Assembly (NCBI GenBank): GCA_015680685.1
Contig: MNCI01017832.1
Coordinates: forward strand, 99,503-163,502
Reading direction: 5' to 3'
Length of the DNA stretch: 64,000 bases
Source of the DNA: Gnetum montanum
Taxonomy: Eukaryota > Streptophyta > Gnetopsida > Gnetales > Gnetaceae
Position numbers and translations under genes: made by a program. Below, piece by piece: positions 1 through 13,240 of the stretch. The notes under the pieces are model-generated. The model did not search any database, had not been told where the DNA came from, and saw only the letters and a list, made by a program, of their open reading frames with translations. How positions within the stretch are numbered: the first letter of the stretch is position 1; each line of letters begins with the position of its first letter.

Positions 1-2613
1 ACATTAATCATGTACCCCAAAATGCATACTTCAACCTTGGGTTGTTGTGGCTTTTCCTATTTTGTTCTCTCTTAGCCTTTGGGGTCCTCTCATAGTTTAC
101 TTGTTGAAGTAACCTAGGTGGATGAGATCATGGTAATAGATGATAGAGGAGTGGACTTCAGCAGGTCCACTTCATTCCATGCCTTAGCTTACTTATCTTC
201 TTTGTTATTAGGATTCTACTTAAGCTTCTTCCTATGCTTGTTTAAGGATCTTTAGTTGTCCTTTATTGGTTGTGAGAAAGAAGCTATGACATTAGCCACC
301 ATAGGAGGTCACTATATTGTTGTAGGAGCTAACTGGGCTATGGCTGGCTGGGGCATCCTAATGACAAAAGGCTCCCTAAGAGGCATTAGTGGCGGTATCC
401 TTACAAAAAAAAGGAGGTCTTGAGCTAGTGGAAGCTGAAGAAGCTATTTCATTACAAGGATGTACCTAAACTACAAGCATCTCCCTTGTAAGTCTTTGAT
501 TATCATAAATGTTGAAAGCAAATATAATGTATGAGTGGTCATTGGAATTCAATGGTTCCTTGAACATGTGCATCAACTAGTTTTTTGGGTTGGACAAGGT
601 TAGATGCATTAAGGAATAACTAGCCCTTATCTATCATCTTTTGTAGGTCATCCTTTAGTATGAGGTAAAATTAAATGTCATGACTAGGTAATTGATGGTA
701 GTGGAAAAAGTAATTAAGCTTGAAATACTTGGACAACTAGGGATTATCCTAGTTGCTCAAGTGGGATCCTTAGCTATCTCACATAGCCTCTCATGCTTCT
801 TATAAGTATCTTTAGTCATCTACTTATATTGGATCCTTCCAACCTTCAATAGTTGATCTAAGAGTTTGGATGAATTTAAAGAAAAACTAGTGTATTTCAT
901 CATGTCCTTCCACTCAAAGTTATTCCTAGGAGTAGTTGATGTAATGACCCCAAAGTTTGATGGCTAGTTCTCATGGTTGTTAGGAGGGACTTTGGGTTGG
1001 TTGTTCCTTGATCCCTAATTATTCATCTTAGCTTCTTCGGCCATCATTGCCATAGATATGTTATTTTTCTTACCTTACTACTTATCTGCCCATGTGTGTT
1101 GATTCTTATATGCCATGTAAGAAGGGTTGTGACTAGCTTCTGTAGCATCCCCTATGTTTTTGATATAGGAGAACACTTGACTTAGGGGCCATGGGTCAAG
1201 GTAGTATAGCTTAGACTTGATAAAATCATTAACCATCCCCTTGATTATAGCCAAAAGGTGGGTTTGAGATACAAGCTCTAGTATCTCATTTAGTAGACCA
1301 TTCAATGATTGCATGAACCTTCGTACTAGTTCAAGTGGTCCCCACTTGATCTTCATTAGCTAGTCAAGTGTGGTGTTAGGATTTAGTTTGTACTTGAAGC
1401 AGTTAACAAATTAGGCTATCAAGTTTTCCAAAAAAAAATATATATCTTCTAGATAAAGCATGGTCCCAATTAAGCATTTCCCTATCAAGGAGATAGGGAG
1501 GATCCTCATTATGATCTATGGACATGCTTGCAATAGCAAGAACTTGGATTGAAAGGTTATAAAGTGAGTATTGAAATCATATTTTTTGTTGTACTTGCTA
1601 AATTGAGGGATAGGGATACCAGGAGGGAGTGTCAAGGGTGGAACAAGACTGATGGAATCATCCTAGTAAAAGTCCATGATCTTAACACTATGCAATGTAG
1701 AGTCTTTAAGCCTCTTCAAATCCTTTTTCAAGTCTTGGATCATTTGGAAGGCCTAATCCATGCCTTGTGTTGTCCTTGTTAGCTACTAGGTTTGCACAAA
1801 TGGTTGTGGCATTTGTTGGAAGGCTTGTAGCCTTACTAGAAATTGTAGGATAAGGGGAAAGGTTGTGTTATTATTGTGTTTAGTAGGCCAAATAGGGAGA
1901 ATGATGTTTATGCTAGTATCTAGGGCATGAGCAAAACAAAGGGGGTATGTAACCCCTGGGTTTCCTGGGATCCCATGGTGGATCCCACCTAATTGATCAA
2001 TGAGTTGGTTTTCATGAAAATCACTAAATAATTTCATATGGATCATGGCTAGGTGGCGAATGGCATAGAGAAGTGGAATGTAATGTGTTGCAGCACCGAT
2101 TTTGTTTATTACACAGTGACGACTGATGTAGGACCAAACATAGTTGGGTAGGAGAGGGTAGAAGATGGTGGCATTTGGCCCATGGAGGAGACAAAGGAGG
2201 AAGAGGAAGGCACTATGGCCATGGGCATTGTTTATTAAAATAACCCATATAGGATTTTTTTGGCTCAGATTCTACTATGAATTCATCCTCCTCTTCCTAT
2301 GAATCGTCTAAGTTGTGCTTCTCATCCTCTTCATCCATCTCAATTAGTTGTAATTGGATTATAGCATATATGTCTATCAAGGGTATTTGGTCATACGGGA
2401 AAGGAATGTACTCCTTCCCATCTCAGTGTATGAGCTCATGCTCCCTTTTAGCTTTTGTTTCTACATGTGAAATTAGCATGCCAACTTGGATTCTAGCACA
2501 AACTTAGTTGTACTGGTCTTTATTTATGATCAAAAATTTAGGAATTTACACTCTAAACCTTAAGGACTACCTACACTTGATCACAATAGGGTCCTTAAGG
2601 TCATATACCCTCA
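1..2613 (-). pseudogene. Tat/Ogre-like gypsy gag relic, inverted copy
   Basis: Read on the minus strand from an ATG at 2613, this is a decayed gag. Its N-terminus (MRVYD.KDP, then KEYIPFPYDQIP) matches the plus-strand gag that begins at 5052. The central stretch VNDFIKSKLYYL (within 1078-1356) matches the plus copy near 6440, and the segment around 700-860 (YKKHERLCEIAKDPT) matches the plus copy near 6850. Many TAG and TAA stops interrupt it. The window edge cuts it before any protease. Gag would form the capsid of the retrotransposon particle. The homology to the plus copy is directly visible; the Tat/Ogre assignment comes from the plus copy, whose C-terminus and protease are more informative. 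Confidence 0.75.
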
Positions 2614-5051
2614 TGGCCAACTAGTTGGACCTATTATTGATGAATGTGAAAGGTCACTTGGTTGATTATCAGAACGACATGGTAAAAAAGTGCTAAGACT
2701 AAAAAAGGTCATAAAAGGTTATATAAAGTGCAAATTCCAACTAGTGAAATTTTAAAATGACTACTAAAAGAAAAAATGATTGAAAATGAGTTACTTACTA
2801 TAAATATTAAGTGGCTACCAAAGGGGGTGTATCCATTTTACTAAAAATGGAAAATAGGTGGTATCACACTCCACCTAGTCCTAGCTTCCTAGTTGTACCT
2901 ACGCTAGGATGTGGCAAGAGGGGAGCAAGGAAATGGGGTATGATCAAAGGTCTTATATATTTTTGTTCAATTTTGGTATGGGGGGAGGGGATGAAACCCA
3001 AAGTGGAAACTTTAACTTTCCATAAAATGATAGCTTTGGAAAGCTACCAAATTTCTCAGCAAGGGGTGAATCTGGATTTAGGCGTTAAATCCAACAATAT
3101 TAGAAAAACTAAGAAAATTTTGGCAACAAAAGGAGGTAAAAATTAGAGAAGAAAATCAACACAGGATTTAGGAATTTCACATCAACTATTTGAAATATCA
3201 TGAAAATTTTCATGTTATAACCATTTTTCACCATGTAGCATTCACCCCATGAAACCCAAGGTAAAACTTCATTATAAATGTGAAGATTGTAATCCACGGG
3301 GGGCAATCTCAAATACTTCATACTTTTGGAATTGAAAAATACCTAAATTTGGAGAAGTGAAGAATTGAAAGAAGGCCTAATGCCAAGTGTGGAGGATTTT
3401 GGTCTTCTTTCCCAACATAGAAACCATCACCCGTAGCATGGAAGCTTTTGACCCCCAACATTGAAACTCCTCTCCCCCAACATGAAAGCAACATGAGCAA
3501 GATTTTTGCACTTTAATGGCCTCAAAATAGATCAACCACTTCAACAAGGATGATAGAAGGCTTAGCATGGAAGATCTACCTCCAATGTAGAAGGTGTTCC
3601 CCCATTACTATTAATAGTAAATGGGACGACCATGGGGGTTTATCACTTCATATACATAGTAATCCCCCAAATTTGGTCACCCATATCACCTATATGAGGT
3701 TGAAATTTGCAATAATTTGTAATCAATCCAAAATTTTTAGAAAAAATCATGGCCTAAAATTTATAAAACATAAATCCCAACATCCCTTTTAGATTCCACA
3801 CTTTGGCATTTCAAGCACATACTAATTTGGCTTTCAAGAGCTCTTGCAACCTTGTAGAAACATAATGTCTTAAAGCCTCCTAGTGTGGAACCCTTGCAAC
3901 CTTGTTATCCCCTTTGCAACCTCCATGAGATTTGTGGATTTTTAATGTCAACACTACATTTCTAAGATTACCAACCACCAACATGGAGTAATCTAGTAGC
4001 CAAATTTTTCACTTTTTCTCACCCCCTAGTAATGACCCAATTTGCAGTAGGGAAGGTTCAAAAGCATTAGGAGTGGCTTCATACCCACACCATGGTGTAG
4101 CTCACATTAGCTTCAAAACTACTAAACCCCCCTCCCCCTCTACGCCCCAACACCCCACCCCCNTGCAATCTAAATTTTCTTTCAATTTTATAGATATGTA
4201 CATTTTTGCATTTTATTTCCTTAATCCATTTTTTTACATTTTGTAAGCCCCTTGGTGATCTGCTAGACCATCTAAGACATATTAAATTACCTTTTTTTTT
4301 AGGCCTTAGGGATTCAGGGTTGAGGCTACTACCCTAGATTCATCAATTTTTTAGTGATCGACATTTTTTATTACAACAGTTTTCTAGTAGTAGAAGGAGG
4401 GCCTCCACCAGATTCCTTCATAAAATATTTACCTTTCCCATAGCCAACATGACAAGTTGAAAGCCTTTTTCCTAATTTATTGTAGCCAAAACTTTGAGAA
4501 AATCAATGCTTCCCCTTCTCCCTTATGATAGATATTGTAATGTAAATGTTGTAGGTGGTTGGATGGTGAAGTTTCATAATAGTTGTTGTGAATTTTTCAG
4601 CCCAAAATAGAGTTGAAACCTTTCATCCTTTTTCCTTTTTTCTGTCAATTTTTTTTCAATTTCCAAAGTGGGTGGTACAACCCTTTTGGAAACCATCAAA
4701 CATCTAGAAGTGAACTTCCCCCCATCTTTCCTAGGTAAGAAAATTGATAGCTTGCTAAAACCAAGTTCTAGTGAAAAAACACCAAATTTCCCCTTTGGTT
4801 TTTAGCCTTTCCCCCTCATCATCCCCCATCTCACCATATTTCTTTCACCCCCACCCCCCACCCCCTAAAGTGCTCCACTTTTAGCCATTTTTTCTTCCTT
4901 TGATCATTTTTGAATTTCACTTATTGAAATTTACCTCTATCTTTTCCTTTTATAGCCTATTTTAAGTCATTTTGATACTATAATAATGTCTTTCTAGTAT
5001 TCCACAAAATTACCTTTCACCTTCACTGGCAAAGGTCCTAGCCAACAAGCC
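2614..5051. other. Spacer between divergent gag copies; leader and LTR-like DNA
   Basis: No reading frame here is convincing. The bases next to each gag start match each other in opposite orientation (for example the cctttcac stretch before each ATG), so both leaders are retained. A 160-bp block at 3190-3350 recurs in the LTR-like region near 20.8 kb. Two C-rich tracts occur, at about 4127-4162 and 4848-4866. Position 4163 is an undetermined base (N) at the end of the first tract. I could not identify a primer binding site or clear TG...CA LTR ends. Confidence 0.5.
3190..3350 (+). repeat. LTR-like block, copy 1 of 3
   Basis: This block contains recognisable words such as tgtgaagattgtaa and acttcatacttttgga. 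They recur in the same order at 20791-20951 on the plus strand and at 21716-21865 on the minus strand. Its place upstream of the plus gag, and that of its partner downstream of the plus integrase, fit remnants of a 5' and a 3' LTR of one element. The block ends are not sharp. Confidence 0.6.
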
Positions 5052-7640
5052 ATGAGGGTTTATGATCCTAAAGATCCTACTATCATCAAATGTAGGCAAT
5101 CTTTGAGGGTTAAGGAGAAAAGTCCTAACTTTTCAGTAATAAATGAAGATCGATATAACTACATTTGTGCCAAAATATATGTTCGCATGCTGATTCTAGA
5201 TTTGGAAGTAGAAGCCAAAAGGGATTTTGAACTCATCCATCATAATGGAAAAGAGTACATCCCTTCCCCCTATGACCAAATATCTTTCAATGATATCTAT
5301 GTGGATATCCTAGCCCAATTGATTGAGATGGAGGAAGAGGATGACAAGCATAGCTCAAAGGAACATTAGTAAGAGAAGGAAAAATTTAGGATAGAATCTA
5401 AGCCTAAAAAAATCCTAGGGGAATTATTCCAACAAGAAACCCCCAAGGCCACTGAGCCTTTCCCTTATGCCTTTTTTGTCTCCATGGGCATGGTACCTCC
5501 ATCTTTGAATCCCTCCTACCCTACCATGGCTAACCCCACATTAGTCATAGTGATTCATCAAACACAATTGATGCCATAGCCCATGACGTATAACCCATCA
5601 ATGCCTTTTACAATACATCCCCAACCTATTCAATCATCAATGGTGGTTTTCACCACCAAAAATCGATTAACTACCTATGCAGGATCCACCATGCAACCCA
5701 AAGCAACTTAGGGGTCACACATCCCATTTATTTAGTTTGTGCCTCAGGTACGATCACAAACCTCTTTTTTCTTGTTTGGCCCATAAGCTACAATCATAAT
5801 ACAACCACTTCCTTCCATCCTGTAACCAATAGCGAGGCCACAAGCCTTACAATAAACACCATAGCCATATGTCCAAGCCTTGTAGCCAACAAGGCCATCA
5901 TAGGGCCTAGATCAGGCATTCCAAATAATCCAAGACCTAACAGAAGAGTTGAAGAGGCTTAAAGCCTTTACATTCCAAAGTCTCAAGATTATGAACTTCT
6001 ACCAAGATGATCCCATTAGTCTTGTGGTCCCACCCTTGACACTTATTCCTAGTGTTCCTATTTTTCAATTTAGTAAATACAGTTGAGAAGGTAACCCCTA
6101 TGCTCACCTTATAACCTTCAAATCTAAGTGTTTCCTATTGTAGCCATGGCCTCATACTATCATAAGGATTTCTCTTATGTTCTTAACTGGAGAAGTGCTT
6201 GATTAGTATCACACACTATCTAGAGTATCCATGTCCTCTCTTGAGGACTTGATAGCCTAGTTTTTTAACCACTTCAAGTATAACTTGAAGCTCGATACCA
6301 TGCTTGACCAACTCATGAAGGTCAAGCAGGGATCCCTAGATCCCATGTAAAAGTTCATGCAATAATGGAATGAACTACTAAATGAACTACTAGAACCTAT
6401 AGCTGAAACATACCTTTTGGCTATATTTAAGAGGACAATTAATGACTTTATCAAGTCCAAACTCTACTAACTTAATCTATAGTTCCTCAGCCAAGCCTTT
6501 TCTTAGATCAAAAACATAGAGGATGTTGTGGAGGCCAATCATAACCTGACCTACATAGCATACAAAAATCAACACTCTTAGAATGCCAAGGAAAAGAGTA
6601 AGCATAACAATGTGGTTATAGAAATAGTGACCAAAGAGGCAAATACCACTAACCAAAGGCCAAGAAGCAACCCACCCAAGGCCCCAACTAATAACCATGA
6701 TAACTAACCATCAACATCTTAGGCCACCACATTGATTGTAATTAGACCTAATTTTCAGCTGAAAGACTGTAGTAAGTACATTGCTTTACCTTTGAAGCAA
6801 TCTGAGTTACTAAATCAACTTTTGAATAATGGATGCATGCAATACAAACAGATGACTAAAGCTACTTGAAAGAAGCATGAGCAGTTATATGACATAGCTA
6901 AGGATCCTACTTAAGCAACCAAGGATGATCTTTAATTACCTAGGTACTTCAAACTCGACCACTTTTGCCACTATCACCAACTTCCTATTCATGACATAGA
7001 CTTCTACCTCATACTAAAGGATTGCTTGCAAAAAATGATAGATAGGGGTGAGCTAGTCTTATATGCTTCCAACCTAGTCCAACCACAAAATTAGTCAATG
7101 CAAGTGTACAAGGAACTATTAAATTCTAATAAAAGTTCTCATGTTATTTTAGCATTTAACATTGATGATAATTAGAGATGAGTGAAGGAATCATTCATGA
7201 TCCAAGTAACCCCTCATGATGAAAGAGCCTCTTTAGCTTCCACTAGCTCGAGATCCCCTTTTGTTATGAGAGTACCATCACGAGCACCTCCAAGGAAATC
7301 TTTTCTCATTAGGGTGTCCTAGCCTAAGGCAACCCCATCAACTATAGCCCAATAACTAACATGACCACATAATGATCCTCTATGATGTCCAATGCTACTA
7401 CCTCTTCCTTACAACCAATGACTAATGGCCAAAAGACTTTGAATAATCAAAGGAATAAGCATAAGAAAAAGCCTAATAATAAGGATGAAAAGCAGATAGA
7501 GGCATGGAAGGAAGTGGATCCACTGAAGTCCACTCCCATCTTGGCTATACCCATGACCTCCTCTGCTCAACCCACTTCAACCAACAAGCCATAGGAAGAC
7601 CCTAAAACTCATAGCTAGAGCAACGAGGAGAAGCCCCAAC
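5052..7640 (+). pseudogene. Tat/Ogre-like gypsy gag relic
   Basis: The frame opens with an uninterrupted 105-codon run from the ATG at 5052 (MRVYDPKDPTIIKCRQSL). It then continues with many stops through a Retrotrans_gag-like core near 6240-6590 (LMKVKQGSLDPM, NDFIKSKLY). A C-terminal segment near 6950-7060 reads HFCHYHQLPIHDIDFYLILK. That resembles the C-x-YH-x3-GH-D-x3-C-x2-LK region of Tat/Ogre-clade gags, with several ligand residues lost. Protease follows in order. The inverted homologue at 1-2613 supports the start. Confidence 0.75.
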
Positions 7641-8690
7641 AATAACCACCTAAGATCAAAGTTTGCATTTTGGGGCACATTGAGGAAGTGAAGCACAACT
7701 AGGGTGACAAGTCCACAACCAATGATAAAAACTTCCTTAGTGCGATGGATCAAGTCAAATAATCTCTTAAGTAAAAGAATATAACTTTAAGCTTATATGG
7801 CCTGCTCATGACTTCTTTCACACATCATGAGGCACTAATCAAAAGGTTGACTTCCATTCCCATTAGTGAGAACATCCCCGCTAATGAGGGATCCATCTAT
7901 GTAATGATGGTTCCTTCCTCACTGAGGGAGAAGAAGTTAACATCCCCAGTATTTTGTGATAGTGAAATCAAGTCCAATACCAAAAATGGCAAAGTAACTA
8001 AGGCTCCTTTGTTCATAACCATATGTGTAGGGTAGTTTAAAGTGCATCAGGTGCATGTTGATGATGGGGCTATGACAAATGTCATCCCATGCACCATCAT
8101 TGAACACTTTGGCTTAATAGAACAAATGCAGCCTACAACAACCATAGCTCTTAAATCCTTCAATGGATTAAGGGTTTTTGTCAAGGGGTCTATCTCCTTG
8201 AACTTTGTGGTATGGGAGTAATTCCCCACAACCACTAATTTCTTGGTAGTGGAGGAGACACCATGGTTCAATCTTATCCTAGGAATATCTTGGTTGGCTT
8301 AGTTACAAGTTGTGTCTTTGCCTATCCACCAAGAAATCCACATTCCTTACGAGCAAGGTGAAATCATCATTCATGATGATAGCATGATTTTCCTAGCTAT
8401 CAACAATGTAAACATAGAATAGGGATCTAAAGTGAAGCTTCAAGAGGAAACTCCTAGCCATGGAGTCCACCAAGCCAAGAGAGAGGAGAAACCTAAGAAT
8501 AATTATAATGGCCAATGGGATGTGTCATGGCATGAACTCCCCTTTAACATCATTAATGAAGGGGATGGTGAGTACAAACTTGTGTAGAAAAAACATTATA
8601 TGTTTCCTAACCTTTCAAAGATCAGGAAAATCCTGCACAAGTGACATGCATTCCTACTTCTTCCATGTTGGGCCCTTATGACCTTTTATA
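7641..8690 (+). pseudogene. Gypsy aspartic protease relic
   Basis: From about 8040 the frame reads VHQVHVDDGAMTNVIPCTII, followed near 8270 by LILGISWL. This is the flap and core layout of retropepsins from the Tat lineage, where the catalytic loop is often D-[DN]-G rather than D-[ST]-G. Near-uninterrupted stretches (7808-8035 and 8041-8420) are broken only by stops at Trp/Gln positions. A linker (GEYKL, KKHYMFPNLSKIRKIL) continues to about 8690, where coding character stops. In an intact element RT would follow directly; here the next pol sequence is at 18.1 kb. Confidence 0.7.
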
Positions 8691-9540
8691 GCTATTTGTA
8701 CCATAACCATTTAGCCTAATTTTATTCTTTGTTGACTAGTTATTGCCTTTTTTTCTTATGTTTTTTTTACTATTTATGAATATATCCTAGGAGTTTATTT
8801 TATTTACATTTTCATTTACTATAGCCTTATTTCCTTCTCTATTTTCTTTGTTTAGCATGATATAAACTTTAAAAAAAACATAAAAACTTTTAAACATAAA
8901 ATCACAAAAAAATATATAAGTTTCTTTTCAACCATAGTCCTCTAACACTTTAAACTAGCAACATGGCTCACCATGGCCTTAAACTAGTAAAAACTAGTTA
9001 TATAACATTGCCCACAATGGTCTTAAATTGGCAAAACAATACAACCTATGCCAACCATGGCCTAAAATTGGCAAACATCTCTTTTATTATATTTTTATTT
9101 AGCTTGTTATTGCATCGATTAGCTATTTAATCTTATAACCAAAACTGTCAACATAGCCATTCACAACATTTACAACACTTACTAGAACAATATATATAGC
9201 CAAAAATGAAACAAAAAAAAAATTATAAGATACATAGCCATGGCCACAATGTGTGGCAAAAATATCAAAAAATAATAATAGCCATCTATAACATAGTCTT
9301 GTATAACAATAGAAATAAACATAAAAATAAAAAAAATAGCCAACAAGAGGTGCCTCGAGGATGCTAAGAGGCATTCAGAGGAGGAAGTGGTGGGTTAGTC
9401 CCACCCTCACCACTCAAGCCACCAATGTCTCCTAAAGCTTAAAATATAACAACACTTAGCTAGTTAGTAACCAATAGCCAAAACCATAACTTGAAACAAA
9501 AATAAAACATAAAATGCATCAAACCTATGGGGACTCAAGC
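8691..9540. other. AT-rich noncoding stretch
   Basis: No gene is seen. The stretch has T-rich then A-rich segments, and the first cluster of the TTAAACTAGTA-type motif lies within it (8940-9070, listed separately). It marks the point where the plus-strand gag-protease loses coding character. Confidence 0.6.
8940..9070 (+). repeat. Short-motif cluster 1 (catggccttaaactagta)
   Basis: Three to four degenerate units of about 30-45 bp are built on catggccttaaactagta or catggcctaaaattggcaaa. The same motif forms clusters at 17740-17900 and 19640-19830. Tat-clade retrotransposons are known to carry tandem repeats in untranslated regions, so this is probably element-borne. Confidence 0.7.
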
Positions 9541-12500
9541 TCCATGACTTGTAAGGATAGATGTGAAAGGCTATCCTCTAAATAATGGAGGATCTAGTCT
9601 TCTATCATATTGACCTAGTCTATATTCCCAGGATCAACATTGGTGAGGATGCTAGTCCTATCTACTATAGTCCAAGTAGGAGGCTCCTAGGTAATAGTAA
9701 CTATAGAGGTTTCACCTACAATAGTGGTAATATGAGCGAGGGATTTCTCCACTATGAGAGTACTCTCAAAGTGCTAATAGCAACTCTCTACCTCAATCCC
9801 TTGAATGAACAAGTCTCTCTTGCATCATTCAACTAACTCATCTTTGAGCCACTTTAGGTAGGCCTCACAATTAACCTTATACTACCTCTTGTGGTCCTTT
9901 TATTTCCTACCCCACTTTAGAACCCAAGCATACTAATCTTTCCAATCCTCAACCCTCTGGGAGATGAGGTCCATCTGCATGTGTTGTTCTACCATCTCAC
10001 ATAAGAGCATCACCTTGATCTAGATGGCATGCTAGTAGTAGGCCCACATGATATCTTTGGTCCACAATTCCCCTAAGTTAGCCACTTGGGCTTCAACTAA
10101 GACCTTGTAGTCCCTGACCTTTCTGATCATCTCCTCATGTGGTTGAATTTTCTCCCTCAATACCATAACCTATTTCCATAGGAATTCATTGGACCTCTCT
10201 AGCTCTCATGAAGTTTTGGCACACAACATCACTAAATCAGTAGCAGTCTCATATAACTTTAAGGTTACACTAGAGACATTGGAGGGAAGCTTCGGCAAAG
10301 AGTCAATATCCATGTCTCGACTAGGGTCCCACTCCATAGAAGGTACTACATAACCATAAAATACAATCATAAACATAATATATCACCTAAGATAGCCATA
10401 ACATAAAAACTGTGAAATTGTAAAACAACTAAAGCAGAGAAAAAAAAGTTCTTACTTATCTTGAATGTAACTTGATGCAACTAGTCAATGATGTTCTTAG
10501 TCATCCCATGCATGAACACCACCATGTTTAGGACCTCTGCCCATGATTTCGCATGAAACTTATTGAAAGGGACCTAAATTGATGGCTTAGGAACTACTCT
10601 AAGCATAACATTCATCAAATAGTTAGGATGAAAATAAAACATAAAATAATAAGATATAACAAGAAGTATTATGACACATGCACACCTGGCTCTTCCTTCT
10701 CTTCCTCTAGGATAACGATGGGGGATGTGCTTGGTACTACCTAACTGAAATAGGCATCTAGATCAATGTTGATGAACCCTTTAACCTTAGATTACTATAA
10801 GAGTACCTTCTCTACATTCCTTTGTTCCTCCTTAATTATAGTAGCTACACATCACTATGCTTCCTCCTCCATAGTAGCTTAGGCTACCATGACTTGACAC
10901 TTGTCTATAGCCATAGCACATAGAAAATCGATTAGTATGAGAAGCCATAATGTAGTCATATAACCTTAAAGCATAGAATAACCAAAAAATAAATCTTACC
11001 TATGACCACATGCTATGATGACTTAAGCATAAACTTAACCTTCTTCAAGGTTGGCTGGTCTAATGCTAGTAGTGGTTTCTCTACGGACCTCTTGATCTTG
11101 ACACTAGCTTCCTATTCCAATTCTCTACATTACTATTTGGCCTTCAAGATGCTTGCTAGAATCAGGAGGGCCTCCTCCTCTAGGCTATGAAGGGATTTTC
11201 ATTGTATAGCATCAAAACACTTATTGGTAATGGATAACAAATCCTCTATCCCCTCTAGTGGATTCTGGGCCTACATTGTTGGATAAATGTGCCTTATTTA
11301 AGGTCTAGAATGCTAGTTTGGGTCTTGGAAAATACATCATCCATTCCTCCACACCACTAGAAACTCCATGAACCTCTTCAAATAACCTACAAGAAATGTG
11401 AAATGCATGTGGATTATAGTAGAGGGATCCTTGTAGAGTCTGAGAATCTCATATTAGAGCCCAATAGCTAAAGAAGCTGCCTAATTGAACCAGATGCCAT
11501 CTATCAGGACCTTCTTAAAGGTTTACCCCTACATGATGCTAATTACCCTCTTTTATGACAAGAGTTTAGAAAATTCATGAAACCTAAACAAAGGATATGA
11601 AGCCTTTTCATTAGGGTTCATGAAGCTCTCTAGGGAAATTTTGAAGTGTCCCATGTTGGCACTAAGCCACTCCAAAACTTCCTCATGATGGCCTACTTCA
11701 CTATTCTAGTGGCAACATTTTCCTTATTAAGTGGGACATCAAACAAGTTTCAAAATGTGCTGTCATCGATGGCTATGGTAACTAGCACACCTTAGATGAT
11801 GGTGTAGAAGCAATCAGCTTCTTCATTAAAGGAGTTGATGATGTTTAGCATCTCCATGATAGGAATCGAAGGGATAGGTGCCATAAATAGATTAAGAAAA
11901 CCTAAATGCTTAATGTTTTCTTGAATGTACCTAGTCACTTGCCCCCTTAGCCAGTCCTATGTTGGCATCACCTCATCAAACTTCAAGATGAGTGTATCCT
12001 CATGAAATCCTACAAGTCGTAAGGTGACATTAGTGATGGTGGAGGATCCTACAAGGCAACAACCAAATGTTTAGCATCAAAGTAAGAAAATTTATTAACT
12101 AGTTAAGACAATAGAACACTTAAAATTTTCACAACCATAAAATATTAGAAGTTATAGCCTTTATTTTCACCTTTCTTTTTCTTCTTCTTTAGTGTGGTTT
12201 AAGCAAAGGTACTAGTTGCCAAGGTCTGATCTAAGGAGCTCTTAAAGCCCATCCACTAGTTGTGTAGTATCCTCTCATCAACACACTTCTTGTAAACAAG
12301 GTTGAATTTACTATTGTATACATCAAAGTTCTTTCTTAATTATTCATACACATCAATTCTAATTCAAGTGCCCTTGCTAAATACATCTAGATCAGTTTAA
12401 GCCAACACCAAGGTTTAATCATTAGTGATCAAGCCTTAATCACTAACCTGATATCTGTAAGAAGTTCACAAAGGTGATAAATTTAGGAAAGGTAGTTTAG

Positions 12501-12850
12501 CCAATAATACCAGAAAAGCATAAAATACTACAACAACCATGCTTACCCTTGTAGAAAGTACACAATGCCAGGCAAGTTCTAGAATAATGTGTGAGCTTTG
12601 TGAGCCACCATCAAAGTATTTTTAGTGTTATACTGACTATACTCTAGCATAGTTCATATCTCCGTAGGGTAGCATGGACTAATCACATCTATAGTTCACT
12701 ATGTTGGCTTCGGAGGTGGGTTGTCAATAATAAACCTAGTAATCAAGATAGATGCCTAAGGTAAAAATGCCTTCACTATGACCCCATCCACATCCATGGA
12801 CAAGGGTAACTACAACATCATACTAAAGTTATGAAGGATGTAAGAAATTC
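9541..12850 (-). pseudogene. Decayed antisense ORF, extra ORF of a Tat-type element?
   Basis: On the minus strand, long runs read as protein once stops at Gln/Trp positions are ignored. Near 11.85-11.70 kb: IMEMLNIINSFNEEADCFYT followed by VTIAIDDSTF and LFDVPLNKEN. Near 11.26-11.05 kb: GIEDLLSITNKCFDAIQ and PLLALDQPTLKKVKF. Near 10.34-9.85 kb there is a helical, charged stretch (VLREKIQPHEEMIRKVRDY). The first part loosely recalls the plant-transposon-like domain found in extra ORFs of Tat and Athila elements; that assignment is inference. Its position between protease and the RT/integrase remains, on the opposite strand, is odd and suggests insertion or rearrangement. Confidence 0.45.
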
Positions 12851-13240
12851 CTTTGTCCTTGGCCAAAACCATAATGAGACCTTGTCCAAGGTCATATCAA
12901 GTAGAGGTGTATTGGGCTTGGGGTTGTCCATGCAGCACAAGATGCATACTAACATCACAATGATAAGTATGGGCTTCAAAAAGACCCTACATTATAAAGC
13001 AAAGATGTTAGGATTGATTGAAACTCCTTAACAAGTGTGTAAAAAAATTCCAGTCAAGGGTGAAATTAGCCTCTATAAAAAGCTCTAAGGTGTTTATTCA
13101 AATTTTCTTAAATAAATCATGACAACACAATTACAACCTTTTATAGCTGTATACAAACATTATAGCCTAGATATCACAATAAATTGACATATAACCAAAT
13201 TTAGAATCTAGAGAATATCCATTAGCATAAACATTACCAA
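12851..13240. other. Noncoding, AT-rich
   Basis: No gene or repeat is recognised. It lies between the upstream end of the antisense ORF relic and the first 190-bp-period array. Confidence 0.5.
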
